A stretch of DNA of 64,000 bases from contig CAJNDS010001635.1 of assembly GCA_905221605.1 (NCBI GenBank), forward strand, positions 498,001 through 562,000, written 5' to 3'. A model generated the notes under the pieces. That model saw only the letters and a program-made list of their open reading frames with translations. It searched no databases and was not told the origin of the DNA. Source of the stretch: Symbiodinium natans. Its lineage: Eukaryota; Sar; Dinophyceae; Suessiales; Symbiodiniaceae. Shown piece by piece: positions 54,113-64,000 of the stretch (position 1 is the first letter of the stretch; each line of letters begins with the position of its first letter). The translations under genes were made by a program, and so were the position numbers.

Positions 54113-54451
54113 GTCAGTCGTTTCGATGACGCTGCTCAAAAACAGAGGTGCTTCGCGTGGCATGGGAGCCCTTTGTAGGGCATTGTAGGGGGCGAAAGCG
54201 GGGGCTCAGTATGACATGCAGAGACTCTACGTGGGGTCGTAGTGGGATCCTGAAATCTGCGGCTTTTGGGTATTTATGTAGAGAGAGAATATATGGTATA
54301 TGTCAGATCTATATGTATAGTATAGTTATATTGTATATATACATATATATATATATATATACGTATATATATATATATATAGTACAGATATGTGGCGTAT
54401 ATGGCTATACACTGTACACATACAAGTGCATACAGACTATTTAAAGCTGCA

Positions 54452-54536
54452 GCCATGCCGCTCCGCTGCGAGTGCCCTCGTTGCCGCAAGCTGGTTGTGC
54501 CCAGCATTGACCCTCGGCAGTCTGACAGAGCGTCTG
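54452..54536 (+). CDS. Exon-like island with CxCxxC zinc-knuckle motif
   Basis: After a CTGCAG acceptor it reads PLRCECPRCRKLVVPSIDP, then GCGTCTG|GTAATC. The CPRCRKLVVP core parallels CPYCHKPIRP at 55334-55416, so the two probably form parts of one zinc-ribbon-like protein. Confidence 0.42.
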
Positions 54537-54595
54537 GTAATCGCAAAAATATAAAATGTGCATATCTATAAATAAATACATTAGTCAATATATAT

Positions 54596-54705
54596 ATATA
54601 TATGTATATATATATATTCATTCATTCATTCATTCATTCATTCATTCATTCATTCATTCATTCATTCATTCATTGATTCATTCATTCATACATACATACA
54701 TACTT
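54596..54705 (+). repeat. ATTC microsatellite
   Basis: About 18 ATTC units after a TA run, then CATACATA. Confidence 0.95.
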
Positions 54706-55333
54706 ACACACACATATAGAATATGAATTTATTTATTTATGAACACCTTCTAGCTCGGAACCTGCAGAATCCCAACGCCTCAACGACCTCAAGGACACAC
54801 GGACTTCTTCCAAATAGCGTTTCTTAGTATTCTCGATCAGTTCTGAGCAGATCTGCCAATGAGAGCTGACTATTGTTTTGCAGGACCTGTGCTGCACCCT
54901 GCCATGTAACAAGTTGCTCATGAAAGTTGTGGGCAGCTGGGGTTGTGCACCTTGCAACTGATCTTGACCCACACCCGCAGCACCTTTGTTTGGACTTGCT
55001 ACTGTAACGGTATAGCTTGGGGCCATAGTTTTAGAGGGTATAGAGCACATGAGGGTCCAGGAGCACAAGGTGGGGGGGGGGGGGGGAACGTTTCTTTGGA
55101 TGTGGTTCAGGGTCAGCCAAAACTTCGCAGCAATCCGGACAGATCCCGATTCTCCCATTCTTGCAGCATCACCGCTTCTGGGGGTCGGACCTTGATGGAG
55201 GCATACCTGTCCTGAGAACTGGGATACAGTAAGCCAAAGCAAGAAAGGCCAGAAACAATGTAATCCGCAATTTATTTCGACAAGAAGAAGATGAACAACA
55301 CTAAGTACTCTTAAAATCGCCGGACGTCACCAG

Positions 55334-55416
55334 GCCTTCGATCCCCACGAGCTGCCGCTTGGGGGCTTGGCCAGCCAGTGCCCTTACTGCCACAAGCCCA
55401 TCAGGCCGGAACAAGG
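55334..55416 (+). CDS. Exon-like island with CPYC zinc-knuckle motif
   Basis: After a CACCAG acceptor it reads FDPHELPLGGL and SQCPYCHKPIRP, then a GC donor. Pairing of two CPxCxK motifs on neighbouring exons fits a zinc-binding module; the protein family is not identified. Confidence 0.42.
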
Positions 55417-55419
55417 GGC

Positions 55420-57830
55420 TTATTAAGGGTGTATTAGATTTATGAAGGTTTTTTCAGGGTGGTTTCAGGGTTTACATGGGGTGCTCCACCTGCGCTTGAG
55501 GATGAAGGGCCACAAAATGGTTATAAAACGAAATTCGGGAAGACTCCAGCTTCACCTATGCCTTCGACAGACCCTATGAGGCTCGAACACCGCGCTGCTG
55601 TTGCTGGTGCATTGCGCATAGGGACCTCAAGCTAAGCAGTGTGAGGTGTCGAGTGAGGAAACGACACGCCGGAATACATCAGCAACAGCTGGGCATCAGC
55701 CATTGGCAGACCTTATCCCAGCTGATGGGGAGAATGTGTGGACATTCTATTGGCGTTCAAACCTTTAGACTCTTTAGACCCTAGAGAGAGTCTGCATCCC
55801 TTTTCTAGCAGCCCTGCACCTTCCAACAGGATTTTTCCAGGTATTGCAACCCCCTGAACTCACCCTCACCCAGGCCAAATCCCCAACCAAATCCCCAACC
55901 CCCACCCCCCCCCCCGCCCCCACCCCCCCCACCTGCAAACACCCCCACAAACACACCCTGCCGCCACCTCTGACCCTAAACCCTAAACCCCAAACCCTGC
56001 CTTGCACGAGTGTGAGAGCCGAAGCCCCAAGCCTCAAACCCTAAATCCTCACACAGGGTGATTCGAACCTCGGAGAAGCGTGTGGAGTCAGCGATCAGCT
56101 GTGTCCTGGCAGCTAGTGTACACTATATCCCCCTTGTTTTTTTTTTCAGTTTTGTTCATGTTACACCCAAGAGGAGATTTAAAATGCTATTTTTTCTATT
56201 AAGGTTCTAAGGGGAGTATAGTACAGGGTCCCACTCAGGGTGCAGCATTTGCAGGATCAGTGCCCGGTCTCAATTTTGCCTAATATGATCTGTATCGGGT
56301 TTAGGGTTGAGCTTAGGGTCTGTATAAGGTTGAGGGCCAGGGGCCACCCAAGCAGAGCTCTGCAGGCACGGGCCCAAGCGGGCTTACTCAGCCTGTTGGA
56401 AAAGGGTCTCCAAGTACACGCCCGTGTTTTGCACCGCCAGATGTTGAGGGTCAGCTTGCTCATGACTGTAAAGCTTTCGGCTTTGGGCTCCATGAATGAT
56501 GAGCACAAATACAAAAGCACCCAAAGCACCCACCAAACTCCGAGATCCAACTTGCTCCAGAAAGGACTCGGGGACCAACACGAGGGAAGTGCCTGAGGCG
56601 TGACGGTGGCTGGATCCGTGGCCCTGTGCACCGCGTCCTTCGCCCACCTTGCAGCCCCACCGCTGCAAAGTGATGTGGGGGGGTGTTTAGGGTGTTTTAG
56701 GGTTTAGGGTTTAATTAGGGTTGTTTTAGCCCGTGTTTTGAAGGTGCAAGGCTTCATGTGGTATACCTGAAGAGGCGGTACTGGACAATCAAGTTGGACT
56801 AGGGTTCCTGGTGTTAATTGTTTCGTTAGCAAGGTTTGGGATAGGGGGTGCAGATACGTATATTAGTCGCAGAGGTGCTGGGCGGGTGGCTTCAAGACAC
56901 CAGAAACCTCAGCAATCTAAAGTCTGAAGCCCAACGTCCTCTGAATGCTACGCTTGCCCAGGTTCCAGCAGGTTTAGCACCGGCTGTGTGTGCCGAGTCC
57001 TCAGGGGGCCCACTGTAGGGCTTCGGATTTTTAAGGACGTGCTGGGCGAAGATCTCCGTCTGGAGGATTATGAGGTTGGAGCGCTGAAATGCTTTACAAC
57101 ATGTTGGCTTTCTCTCTCCGGCTCTCTCTGTTTCGATTTGTCTGAATACTACGTGTATGTCGTATGTACACAGTTTCGTTAGTTTGTCTAACGCATACAT
57201 GTACACGCTCATAGTCGTGCAAATTGTCGCTGGAGCAGGTTTCAATAGGTTTCAGGCTTTAGCGAGGCGGGCGAAGTCTCTTGGAAGAAGGTTCGGATGC
57301 AGCCACTGTGGACCCCGGAAACGGTTTTTGGACCCCATAAGGGGTATTGGTGTATTCGAACCTGCCCCTTCAACCTAGGCAGTCACTGCCGCCCAGGACT
57401 TCTGGGTTGGGCGGGTGTGCAGTTGCAGGGTGTGGGTGTCGTGTAGTGGCTGCAGCAATTTCTGAGCCAACCAGCAAGCGACAATCGCTGTGAGGCTTCC
57501 TTTATCCGCGTCTTTTGCGGTTTCATCGGTTTCGCACTTGTGCTGCACACGCAGCTCTCAGTACGGAAGCATGCTGCCCGAGAGATATCATAGCCATCCT
57601 TGTTCCTTACCATTAGCTCCCAAACCACCACTCCTAGTGGCCTACATACCCAATTAGTATTATTATTATTATTATTAGTCTTTGTTAGTTGTATTAGTAG
57701 TGCCCTCGCTGGTCTGTGGTCTGGTAGAGCTTCTCAAGCTAAAGCCTGCATGCTTCGAAACCTTGGCAAAGAAGTGGGCACTTCCCGTCAGCTTATATAC
57801 CCCTGAGATGCGATAGTTCATATCTGGTGG
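55420..57830. other. Mostly non-coding stretch
   Basis: Contains the family E element at 56123-56221, a C-rich tract (55895-55935) and short telomere-like pieces near 55975 and 56696. I see no supported gene. The ATT repeat at 57658-57677 is short. Confidence 0.4.
56123..56221. mobile_element. MITE family E copy with 4-bp target duplication TACA
   Basis: 99 bp. CTATATCCCCCTTG to GGTTCTAAGGGGAGTATAG with internal ACACCCAAGAGGAGAT. Flanked by TACA at 56119-56122 and 56222-56225. Confidence 0.85.
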
Positions 57831-58360
57831 ACGAACCCAAGCAGCCCTAAACCCTAAACCGGAAACCGGAAACCCTGGACAGGACATGCTGCTGGGCACG
57901 GTCCGGAAGGCCAACTGTTTGAAATCAGTTTAGTATAGGGTTTAGGGCTTAGGGTTTAGAGTTTAGGGTTTAGGGTTTCGGGTTTCGGGTTTAGGGTTTA
58001 GGGTTGCTTCTTCGGCAGCCCACTTCGGCATTCATTAACTGGAACATGAGGCATTTCGGGTTCTCTATAAAGTACAACGACAGGATTTGAAATGGGTTTT
58101 ATGAGTTATGAGGGCTTCTGTAGTGCGTGATCATCCCACACGGCGGACCTCGCGGTGAACCTGAGGATGTGTGGATTTTCAGGGAAGCCACGACTTTCAT
58201 AGGGTTTAGGTTTTAGGGTTTAGGGCCGCGGTGGCTCTTGAAAGTGGACCTTAGAAATCCTAAATCCCTGAGCTTTTGCACCTCGGACCCCTGAGTCGTA
58301 CTCCTCTCTAGAAGCCTAGGGCCCTTGGGATATGTCATATTTTCCCTTATTGGGTTTAAG

Positions 58361-58472
58361 TTGGGATGTTCCCCCCTTATACTAACAGTCCTTAGATGTC
58401 CTTAGCAGGGATTCTACTACCTCCAAGCATAGTCCCGATTCAGGACTGGTAGTTTCAGGGCGAACATCCCAA
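58361..58472. mobile_element. MITE family A copy
   Basis: 112 bp. TTGGGATGTTCCCCCCTTAT to GGGCGAACATCCCAA, with internal AACAGTCCTTAG and GATTCAGGACTGG as subterminal inverted repeats. Confidence 0.82.
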
Positions 58473-58495
58473 GCCATCCCCGAAGCTGCTACGCA

Positions 58496-58545
58496 GGGTT
58501 TAGGGTTTAGGGTTTAGGGTTTAGGGTTTAGGGTTTAGGGTTTAT
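58496..58545 (+). repeat. Telomere-like TTTAGGG array
   Basis: Seven tandem TTTAGGG units 24 bp downstream of a family A element. Confidence 0.9.
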
Positions 58546-59040
58546 GGCCGCGGCCGCAGGACCCCTGGAAGCGCCGCGCTGGCGCATTGGGACTTCTCTC
58601 TGCAGGCGGGGGAGGGGGGGGGGGAGGGGGTAAGCAGATTTGCTGGTTTAAGGGTGTTTTTCGGACTGATAGGCTTATGTTATTATGTGTGTATGTATAT
58701 ATGTATATATATATATTATATGCATATACATAGAATAGATTTTAAAAAGTGTGTGTATATATTTTTTACGGGAGAGCTTTTATGATACGTCTAGTACTAG
58801 GACACATTGTCATGAGTTGGCTTTCTGGCGTGGAGAGCCTTTGTCCCTCTTCCCAAACCACAAACCCTAGAATCCCTACACCTTAAACCCCCCAATGCTT
58901 CTTGGAGCACTTCGGACTGGCTACTGCTACGGGCCAGTAAGTGGAGGGTTTGCCGCCCCCGAGACGGCTTTAACTTTAGGGCTTTGAGCCGAGTAGTGGT
59001 GTAGCGTCTTTAGGCGTTTTGGGTTTGATGGTTTGATTTA

Positions 59041-59119
59041 ATGGATTATACTCGGGGGGGGGGGGGGGGGGGGTACAATAATCCCGAGTAAGGACTGTTA
59101 GTATAAGGGGTAACCTCCC
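59041..59119. mobile_element. Truncated MITE family A copy
   Basis: GGATTATACTC, poly-G, AATAATCCCGAGTAAGGACT and GTATAAGGGGTAACCTCCC. The left terminus is missing, as in the intron 10 copies. Single ends also occur at 3906-3919 and 7056-7078. Confidence 0.68.
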
Positions 59120-59910
59120 AACCCTAAACCCTGAACCCCTAAGTCCAAGGCTGCACAGTGAGCCTCGCAGCGGCAGACAAGGCCTCGGGGCATGGGGTCT
59201 ACAGGTAGGGTTGAACGGGTTGGGCAGGCAAGAAGCCTGTTGCAAGAAGGTTTAGGGTTTAGGGTTTAGGGTAAAACCTCACGGGAGATACGGAAGCTCA
59301 CGGCTTCCCAACCTTCTTCCCGAACCCGAAACCCTGAGTGCCAAAATTCGCCCAGAAGGCCTTCACCCGGAAAATGCATGCAAAAGACAAGCACACCCGA
59401 CAACCCTAAACCCTAAACCCTAAAACCAAGACCAATGTTACTTCTCGACCCCAGTGGCATGCTAGCGCGATGTGCGGGAGAACTTGGGAGATGTCTCACT
59501 CGGAGACAGGGCGAGGCACGTAAAACCGTGCCACCTGCCCGGCCTACTTTTGTGTTTCAAACGCGGCGCCGGTCCTGGAGCACCTGAAGAGGTGCGAGGA
59601 GCGAAGTGCCAGGCTTGGGTAGCAGCCCCACATTGCCCAGATCGTACGGGGTTGTTTGGTTGGGTTTGTGCCTTGGGTAGGGTTGTTGGGGGCTGCATCG
59701 GGGCCCCTTTTGCCTCATGAACCACGTATACCCACGACTGTTCCCTGCGGAGTGATCCCTTTGGGGGTCTGCTAGGCGGGTGGCAAAAAAAAAAACCAAG
59801 ACCAGACCTCTTTTCTGTTTGGGTGGCGGTGGAAGCCTCCAGCTTGCCCACGCCCTGGAATCCGTTTAAGACTGCTTAGTAAAGACCTCAAAAGGAGACA
59901 AAGTGAGTTT

Positions 59911-60018
59911 AATATGGGGGCCTTGATAATTTCAATAGGGTTTTCGGGGGAGCATTGAAGTTTAGTTATATAGGGACCATATGGGACTACTATTAGTAAT
60001 TCTCGCGACCCCTGTATT
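59911..60018. mobile_element. MITE family F copy
   Basis: AATATGGGGGCCTTGATAA, GGGTTTTCGGGGGAGCATTG, AGGGACCATATGGGACTAC and GCGACCCCTGTATT, colinear with 12034-12142. Confidence 0.76.
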
Positions 60019-60149
60019 CGGCCTTTCTACGGATTTTCCGTGCTGTCTATGATTTCAGCTCTGGGTGTTCAATCTGCTCCATGGTGGCTTGGGCGGTGTT
60101 GGGCTGCACGGTTTAGGGTTTAGGGTTTAGGGTTTGCAGTCCTTTGCCC

Positions 60150-60222
60150 ACCCAGCATCCCGCACGAAGGTGCGCGTGGTGGGCCAGGCCAGCATCGGCC
60201 GGCTCGGCGGCCAGACCGCTTT
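60150..60222 (+). CDS. Exon-like island
   Basis: After CACCCAG it reads TKVRVVGQASIGRLGGQT, ending at a GC donor. Unidentified. Confidence 0.35.
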
Positions 60223-60329
60223 CGAAGCTTGCGGAAAATTACGGTCTAGGACCCGGAGTAGGCCCTTATTTCGTTTTTTTTGAGTCTTGCAATCCCATGA
60301 AAACCAAAAAGGGTACCCTGTTGTTCTTT

Positions 60330-60672
60330 TTGCTGCACTGTGTGTGTGAGGCCGCGACCTGTCGACAAGTAACAATGAGTAGCCGCTTCAGACTGCTTGT
60401 GAATGCAGACAAAATAAGGAAACTAATACGGCGGGTACGGTCAAAACCATCGAATTTCGGGTCCCCTTGTGGCCAAGTGATTTCCTATCAGAGAGACATA
60501 GGCTTTGAGCAAGGCTAGCTTGGGGGAAAATAAACATCTGATGGTGAATATGCTGACAGCTCATGGACCCACAGAAGCCACTAAGGCTTTTCAAATGAAT
60601 GCTGGTCGGAAGGCCTTGGCACAATCTTAAGAAGAAAGATCTGAAGCGAGACGCCAGGATGCGGGCAGTCAT
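60330..60672. repeat. Dispersed duplication, copy 2
   Basis: Second copy with small indels, including loss of about 36 bp near 60594 and a single-base difference near 60440 that breaks the + frame (open in copy 1 as MSSRFRLLVNPDKIRKL). No terminal repeats seen. Confidence 0.88.
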
Positions 60673-60684
60673 GGAAACTAGCAA
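60388..60684 (-). pseudogene. Degenerate partial copy of the 217-codon ORF
   Basis: Reads MTARILASRFRSFFLRLCQG like residues in the second half of the 50124-50777 product, then loses the frame near the end. The N-terminal half is absent because homology stops at about 60672. Confidence 0.3.
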
Positions 60685-60821
60685 CCAAGTGAACTGAACA
60701 GGCGCTTAGGTTAGGGCTGCCTTGTCCCCCACACACTGGGTCACAGCCTGTTCCCTGGATTTGCTTTGTTTTTTTCATCAGGGCTTGTTGCCTGCTCCTG
60801 CGACATGTGGGTTTCGCCCCC

Positions 60822-60972
60822 TAAAAGTCAACCCAAGGTCTACACGCGCCGGGGCCTGGAGAATGCCAAGAGTGCAGTTTCGGCACGGAATGCTGCGAAG
60901 AACGCAGCTGGACACTGGCTGCGTCTGAAGGCCTGGAAGGTTTCCGCCACCAGCGATCCAGAGAGAGACTAG
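60822..60972 (+). CDS. Probable terminal exon of an unidentified gene
   Basis: Open frame containing RRGLENAKSAVSARNAAKNA and WLRLKAWKVSATSDPERD before a TAG. Basic and Ala-rich, uniform GC-rich codon use. Family not recognised. Confidence 0.4.
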
Positions 60973-61445
60973 CCACGACCTTTCGGAGCTTCCGGGGTGG
61001 GCGGGGGGCGGGTTACAATGCTGTTCAGGGTCCTTCTCATGCAGAAATTTCTGCTCTAGCACCGAAATGAAGACGTTGCCCTCGGACATCGGACTCCATT
61101 GCCAATGCAGATCCTCGATAGGAATAGCCCTCAGTGACTCCATATCGATTTCCAAATGTCATGCCCAAAAAGCGACAAGGCCCGCTTCTAGGCACATCGT
61201 CTCACTACTCATCTCATCCTCATCTCGTGTCCTCTTCTTAGGTCTTTAATGATCCTCTCATGTCCTCTTTCTTGGGGGCTGTCAGAGAGTTCGCATGAGT
61301 TGGCGAGGCAGGGGTTCAATGCATCGTTCGCGCACGCCTTCAAATGCGCAGGCCGGTGCGAAGAGCATCTACGAGGCAAGGCTCAGGGCGCCGGAGAGCA
61401 AAAGCCACAAGATTCTTCGGTTTTTTAAAAGGGTTTATCGGGTAG

Positions 61446-61491
61446 TAAACCCTAAACCCTAAACCCTAAACCCTAAACCCTAAACCCTTTT
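61446..61491 (-). repeat. Telomere-like CCCTAAA array
   Basis: Six to seven tandem CCCTAAA units. Confidence 0.9.
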
Positions 61492-61636
61492 GCAGGCCCC
61501 AAGGCCCTGAGTCATCAATCGTGTACAAATGTCAAAGCTGATGGGTCCATGGCTCCTAGTCTTGTTGCCGTTGTTGCAGGCCGGGTCGATCCTCCATAAG
61601 GGTGCTGCGCGCCCCCAACCTCTTTCCCTCCCGAGC

Positions 61637-61746
61637 CGAAATTATCTTGGGGGTCCTTATTATCAGGGAGTCCTACAACTTGGGGATCTCCCTAAACCCT
61701 AAACCCTAAACATCTATATTCGGGGTCCCTTCTTTTCGGTAAACTC
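61637..61746. mobile_element. MITE family B copy interrupted by CCCTAAA repeats
   Basis: Reads CCGAAATTATCTTGGGGGTCC, then TTGGGGATCT, three CCCTAAA units, CTATATTCGGGGTCCC and TTCTTTTCGGTAAAC. The copy at 19339 has GGGGTCT directly joined to CTATTTGGGGTCCC, so the telomeric DNA sits inside the element. Confidence 0.78.
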
Positions 61747-61785
61747 GCAGGATGGAACCTTTCAGGGCAGCCTTAAGCCTTGCGA

Positions 61786-61872
61786 GGTTGGGCTGTCTTT
61801 CTGGCCCCCACCGCCTCCCGCCGAGTTGCCCGTGCGGGAAATTGAGCTTCAGGCAGAGGATGGGTTGATCCT
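61786..61872 (+). CDS. Exon-like island, proline-rich then acidic
   Basis: Reads WPPPPPAELPVREIELQAED and then GLILEPL. Bounded by a family B element on each side. Confidence 0.36.
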
Positions 61873-61900
61873 GGAGCCTCTGTTGTTTTTTTTTTTTTTT

Positions 61901-61985
61901 GGGGGGGGTTCCGAAAATAGGTACCTTATTGGGGTGCCTTAGAATCTCCTTACTATTTACATTTGGGGTCCCCTATCTTCGTAAG
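61901..61985. mobile_element. MITE family B copy
   Basis: GGGGTTCCGAAAATAGGTACC, CTTATTGGGG, then ATTTGGGGTCCCC and TATCTTCGTAA. It is preceded by a poly-T run. No telomere insertion. Confidence 0.72.
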
Positions 61986-62267
61986 TGCGACTATAGAGCT
62001 CTGATGCCACGCACTTTAGCTTCCGCTCCTCGGATAGCTCCTTGGACCTGCTACTCAATTTCAATTTTTTCAAATCCTCGCGTAGAGCCAGGTTGACTCG
62101 ACAACGGGCCTAAGTTACCGGCCACCTCCAAAGACCAACCTGGACCATGAACCCCTAAGCCCTAAGTCCAAACCCCAAAGCCCTCAGGCTAAATGCTTTA
62201 CGATTTAGGTCTTCCGGGTTTTGGGCACGAAGGCCCCCCTAAAACCCGAAGCCCTGAACCCTGAACC

Positions 62268-62338
62268 CTGAACATCCGCAAGCAGGTGTTTCGGTCGGCG
62301 GAGCCGCAGCCAGAGGAGCCAAGGTTCCCTCAGCGCCT
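62268..62338 (+). CDS. Exon-like island
   Basis: Reads NIRKQVFRSAEPQPEEPRFP between telomere-like variants. A further island at 63280-63338 reads MLAAETVDDDGWQAHSE. Both unidentified. Confidence 0.32.
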
Positions 62339-63487
62339 TTGTTTAGGGCTTGGGGTTTTAGGGTTTAAGGGTTTATAGAGTTTATAGGGTTGAGGGTTTA
62401 GGGTTTAGGGTTAGGGTTTTTTGGGTTTGGGGTTTCGACTGGTGTAGGGTTCTTAAGGGAGGGGTGTTCAAGGGGGGTAGGTAACCCAAGTTTCCCTTGT
62501 ACCCCCGACTCCTCCCTAAGGCTCCCGAAGCCTCTCCTAGCTACCTACCTTGAGCCCCCCTCCCTTAAGAACCCTATGAGACTGGGTTCAAAAAGGGCTT
62601 AGGGTACTTCACTCGCTTGGGGCTGTGGGTTGCACTGCATCACACGATTTCTGTGCCACCGCGCCACAAGAGTTCTCCCCATGGAACACAAATGGATGCT
62701 TCCAACAGCAGGGAGGGATCGACAGGGAGGCTTGGGTTGAGAGTGGAACATTCGGGGAGGTGACGTGAACTTTCTCTTGGGATGAATGCGGAAGGTTGCG
62801 CAGGTGTCTTTAGGCGACAGGTGCCAGACGCGAGGCGTAGAGGCTTTCGGATCGGTTGTTCCTAGCCGACTGCATGTGCATGCCTGGTGCAAGTTTTCGC
62901 TACGGGCCCAGCAGCATAAAACCCCAGAAGCTTGATTTCCCCTGCGGCGCAAGCTTGCGCTGTGGTTATGAGACCTTTTTAGTTTATTATGCCCTGGGTC
63001 CTGAATAAAAAATATTAACAATAAAGTATGTATGTATGTATGTATGTACGTACGTATTATTGGGGATATACATACATATATATATATACTATAATTATAT
63101 ACATACATATGTATGTGGGTTGGGACCCCGGAAACTTGTCCAGCGCCTCTCAGACCTCTATCCTTGTGCCCTAAACCCTGAACCCAACCCTAAACACTCA
63201 AGCCTAAACCCTGAACCCTGAACCCTGAACCCTAAACCATCCATGCAAAAACAAAAACTGAACTCCCGGAAAAGGCAGGACATGCTGGCAGCAGAGACCG
63301 TTGACGATGACGGCTGGCAGGCACACTCGGAGGGTTCAGAATTTAGGGTTTAGGGTTTAGGGTTAGGGGAAGTTGCAGCAGCAAGGTGTTTGGCGGTCTC
63401 TTGTCACAGGGCTCAGGAGATGGCGCAATTTTGTTTTAGTTGACAGAGATGCATGTGTAGTTCATGGAGGGGCTCGGGACACCTCCT

Positions 63488-63735
63488 GAGAGAAAGAAAG
63501 ACAGAAAGAAGGAAAGACATAAATGAATACAGAATGAAAGAAATACAGAAAGACATAAAGAAAACACACACATATCTTCATATATATATATATGTATATG
63601 TATGTATGTGTGTGTGAATATACGTATATACATACACATATTAATATAAATATACATATGTATATATATATGTATATATATATATATGTATGTATGTATA
63701 TATATATATATGTAAGGATAATATATATATATATA
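63488..63735 (+). repeat. GAAA-rich and TA-rich microsatellites
   Basis: AGAAAG repeats (63488-63565) then TATATG/TATGTA runs. The window ends in a CT-rich run (63918-64000). Confidence 0.93.
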
Positions 63736-64000
63736 TCAACACCGGGTGTTCAAAACACAGAATATTTGCATCCCTTACCACGTATCTGCACGGATTTCTA
63801 TGATCATACCTGACAGGCTGGTTGTCTATGGCTGATATGTCAAAGCAAAGCAGTCAAAGCATTATGCATCCGTCACGTGCAAGAGCCAGGCCAGGACAGT
63901 AGGCGAACAGCAGGTCGCTCTCCCTCTCCCTCTCGCTCTCTCTCTCGCGCTCGCTCTCTCTCTCTGTTTGTCTGTCTCTCTCTCCCTCTGCCTCTCGCTC

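Noticed and set aside
54733-55242. 169-codon minus-strand ORF
   Set aside because: Includes a poly-Pro run from poly-G, and the plus strand around it carries better exon signals.
57284-57312. Second EF-1-alpha exon: GSDAATVD resembles GGDAAIVR of exon 23
   Set aside because: No neighbouring EF-1-alpha exons could be found on either side; likely chance.

Overview
The window reads as nuclear DNA of a dinoflagellate, most likely of the Symbiodiniaceae type. The evidence is plant-type TTTAGGG telomere repeats scattered on both strands, very long introns with GC (also GT and GA) donors and AG|G acceptors, tandem near-identical copies of a small RNA-binding-type gene, no bacterial-style gene packing, and abundant simple repeats and poly-G/poly-C runs. 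Nearly all long ORFs outside 36.7-46.8 kb are low-complexity or shadow frames.

Main result: about 14.4-31.7 kb on the + strand holds a translation elongation factor 1-alpha-like GTPase split into about 26 very short exons (18-76 nt, apart from the last). It was found by reading short islands and joining them at AG acceptors and GC/GT/GA donors. The islands follow the EF-1-alpha order: G1, helix A, switch region, DAPGH, NKMD, SGW, NMPWF, domain 2, domain 3 and the C-terminal VAVGV strand. The introns hold telomere-like arrays, at least six kinds of short terminal-inverted-repeat (MITE-like) elements, microsatellites and a minisatellite. One element ends exactly at a 3' splice site, as expected of an intron-generating (introner) element. 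G1 and switch I are divergent and exon 13 carries an apparent -1 frameshift, so the gene may be a diverged paralogue or a pseudogene.

Layout: 0-14.4 kb is repeat-rich with exon-like islands of unidentified genes. 14.4-31.7 kb is the EF-1-alpha-like gene. 31.7-34.9 kb has more exon-like islands. 35.0-36.1 kb is an AT-rich spacer free of telomere repeats. 36.6-48.8 kb is a tandem segmental triplication; each unit has an intronless tandem CCCH zinc-finger gene, an ATGT microsatellite and a noncoding module with a conserved hairpin. 47.2-48.04 kb holds the densest telomere-like arrays. 48.8-64 kb is repeat-rich with exon-like islands (a CPxC zinc-knuckle pair at 54.4-55.4 kb), a dispersed duplication (50.03-50.41 and 60.33-60.67 kb) and more MITE copies.

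The three CCCH genes probably act in mRNA binding or turnover, and the EF-1-alpha-like protein would act in aminoacyl-tRNA delivery or a derived role. Nothing shows that they work together.
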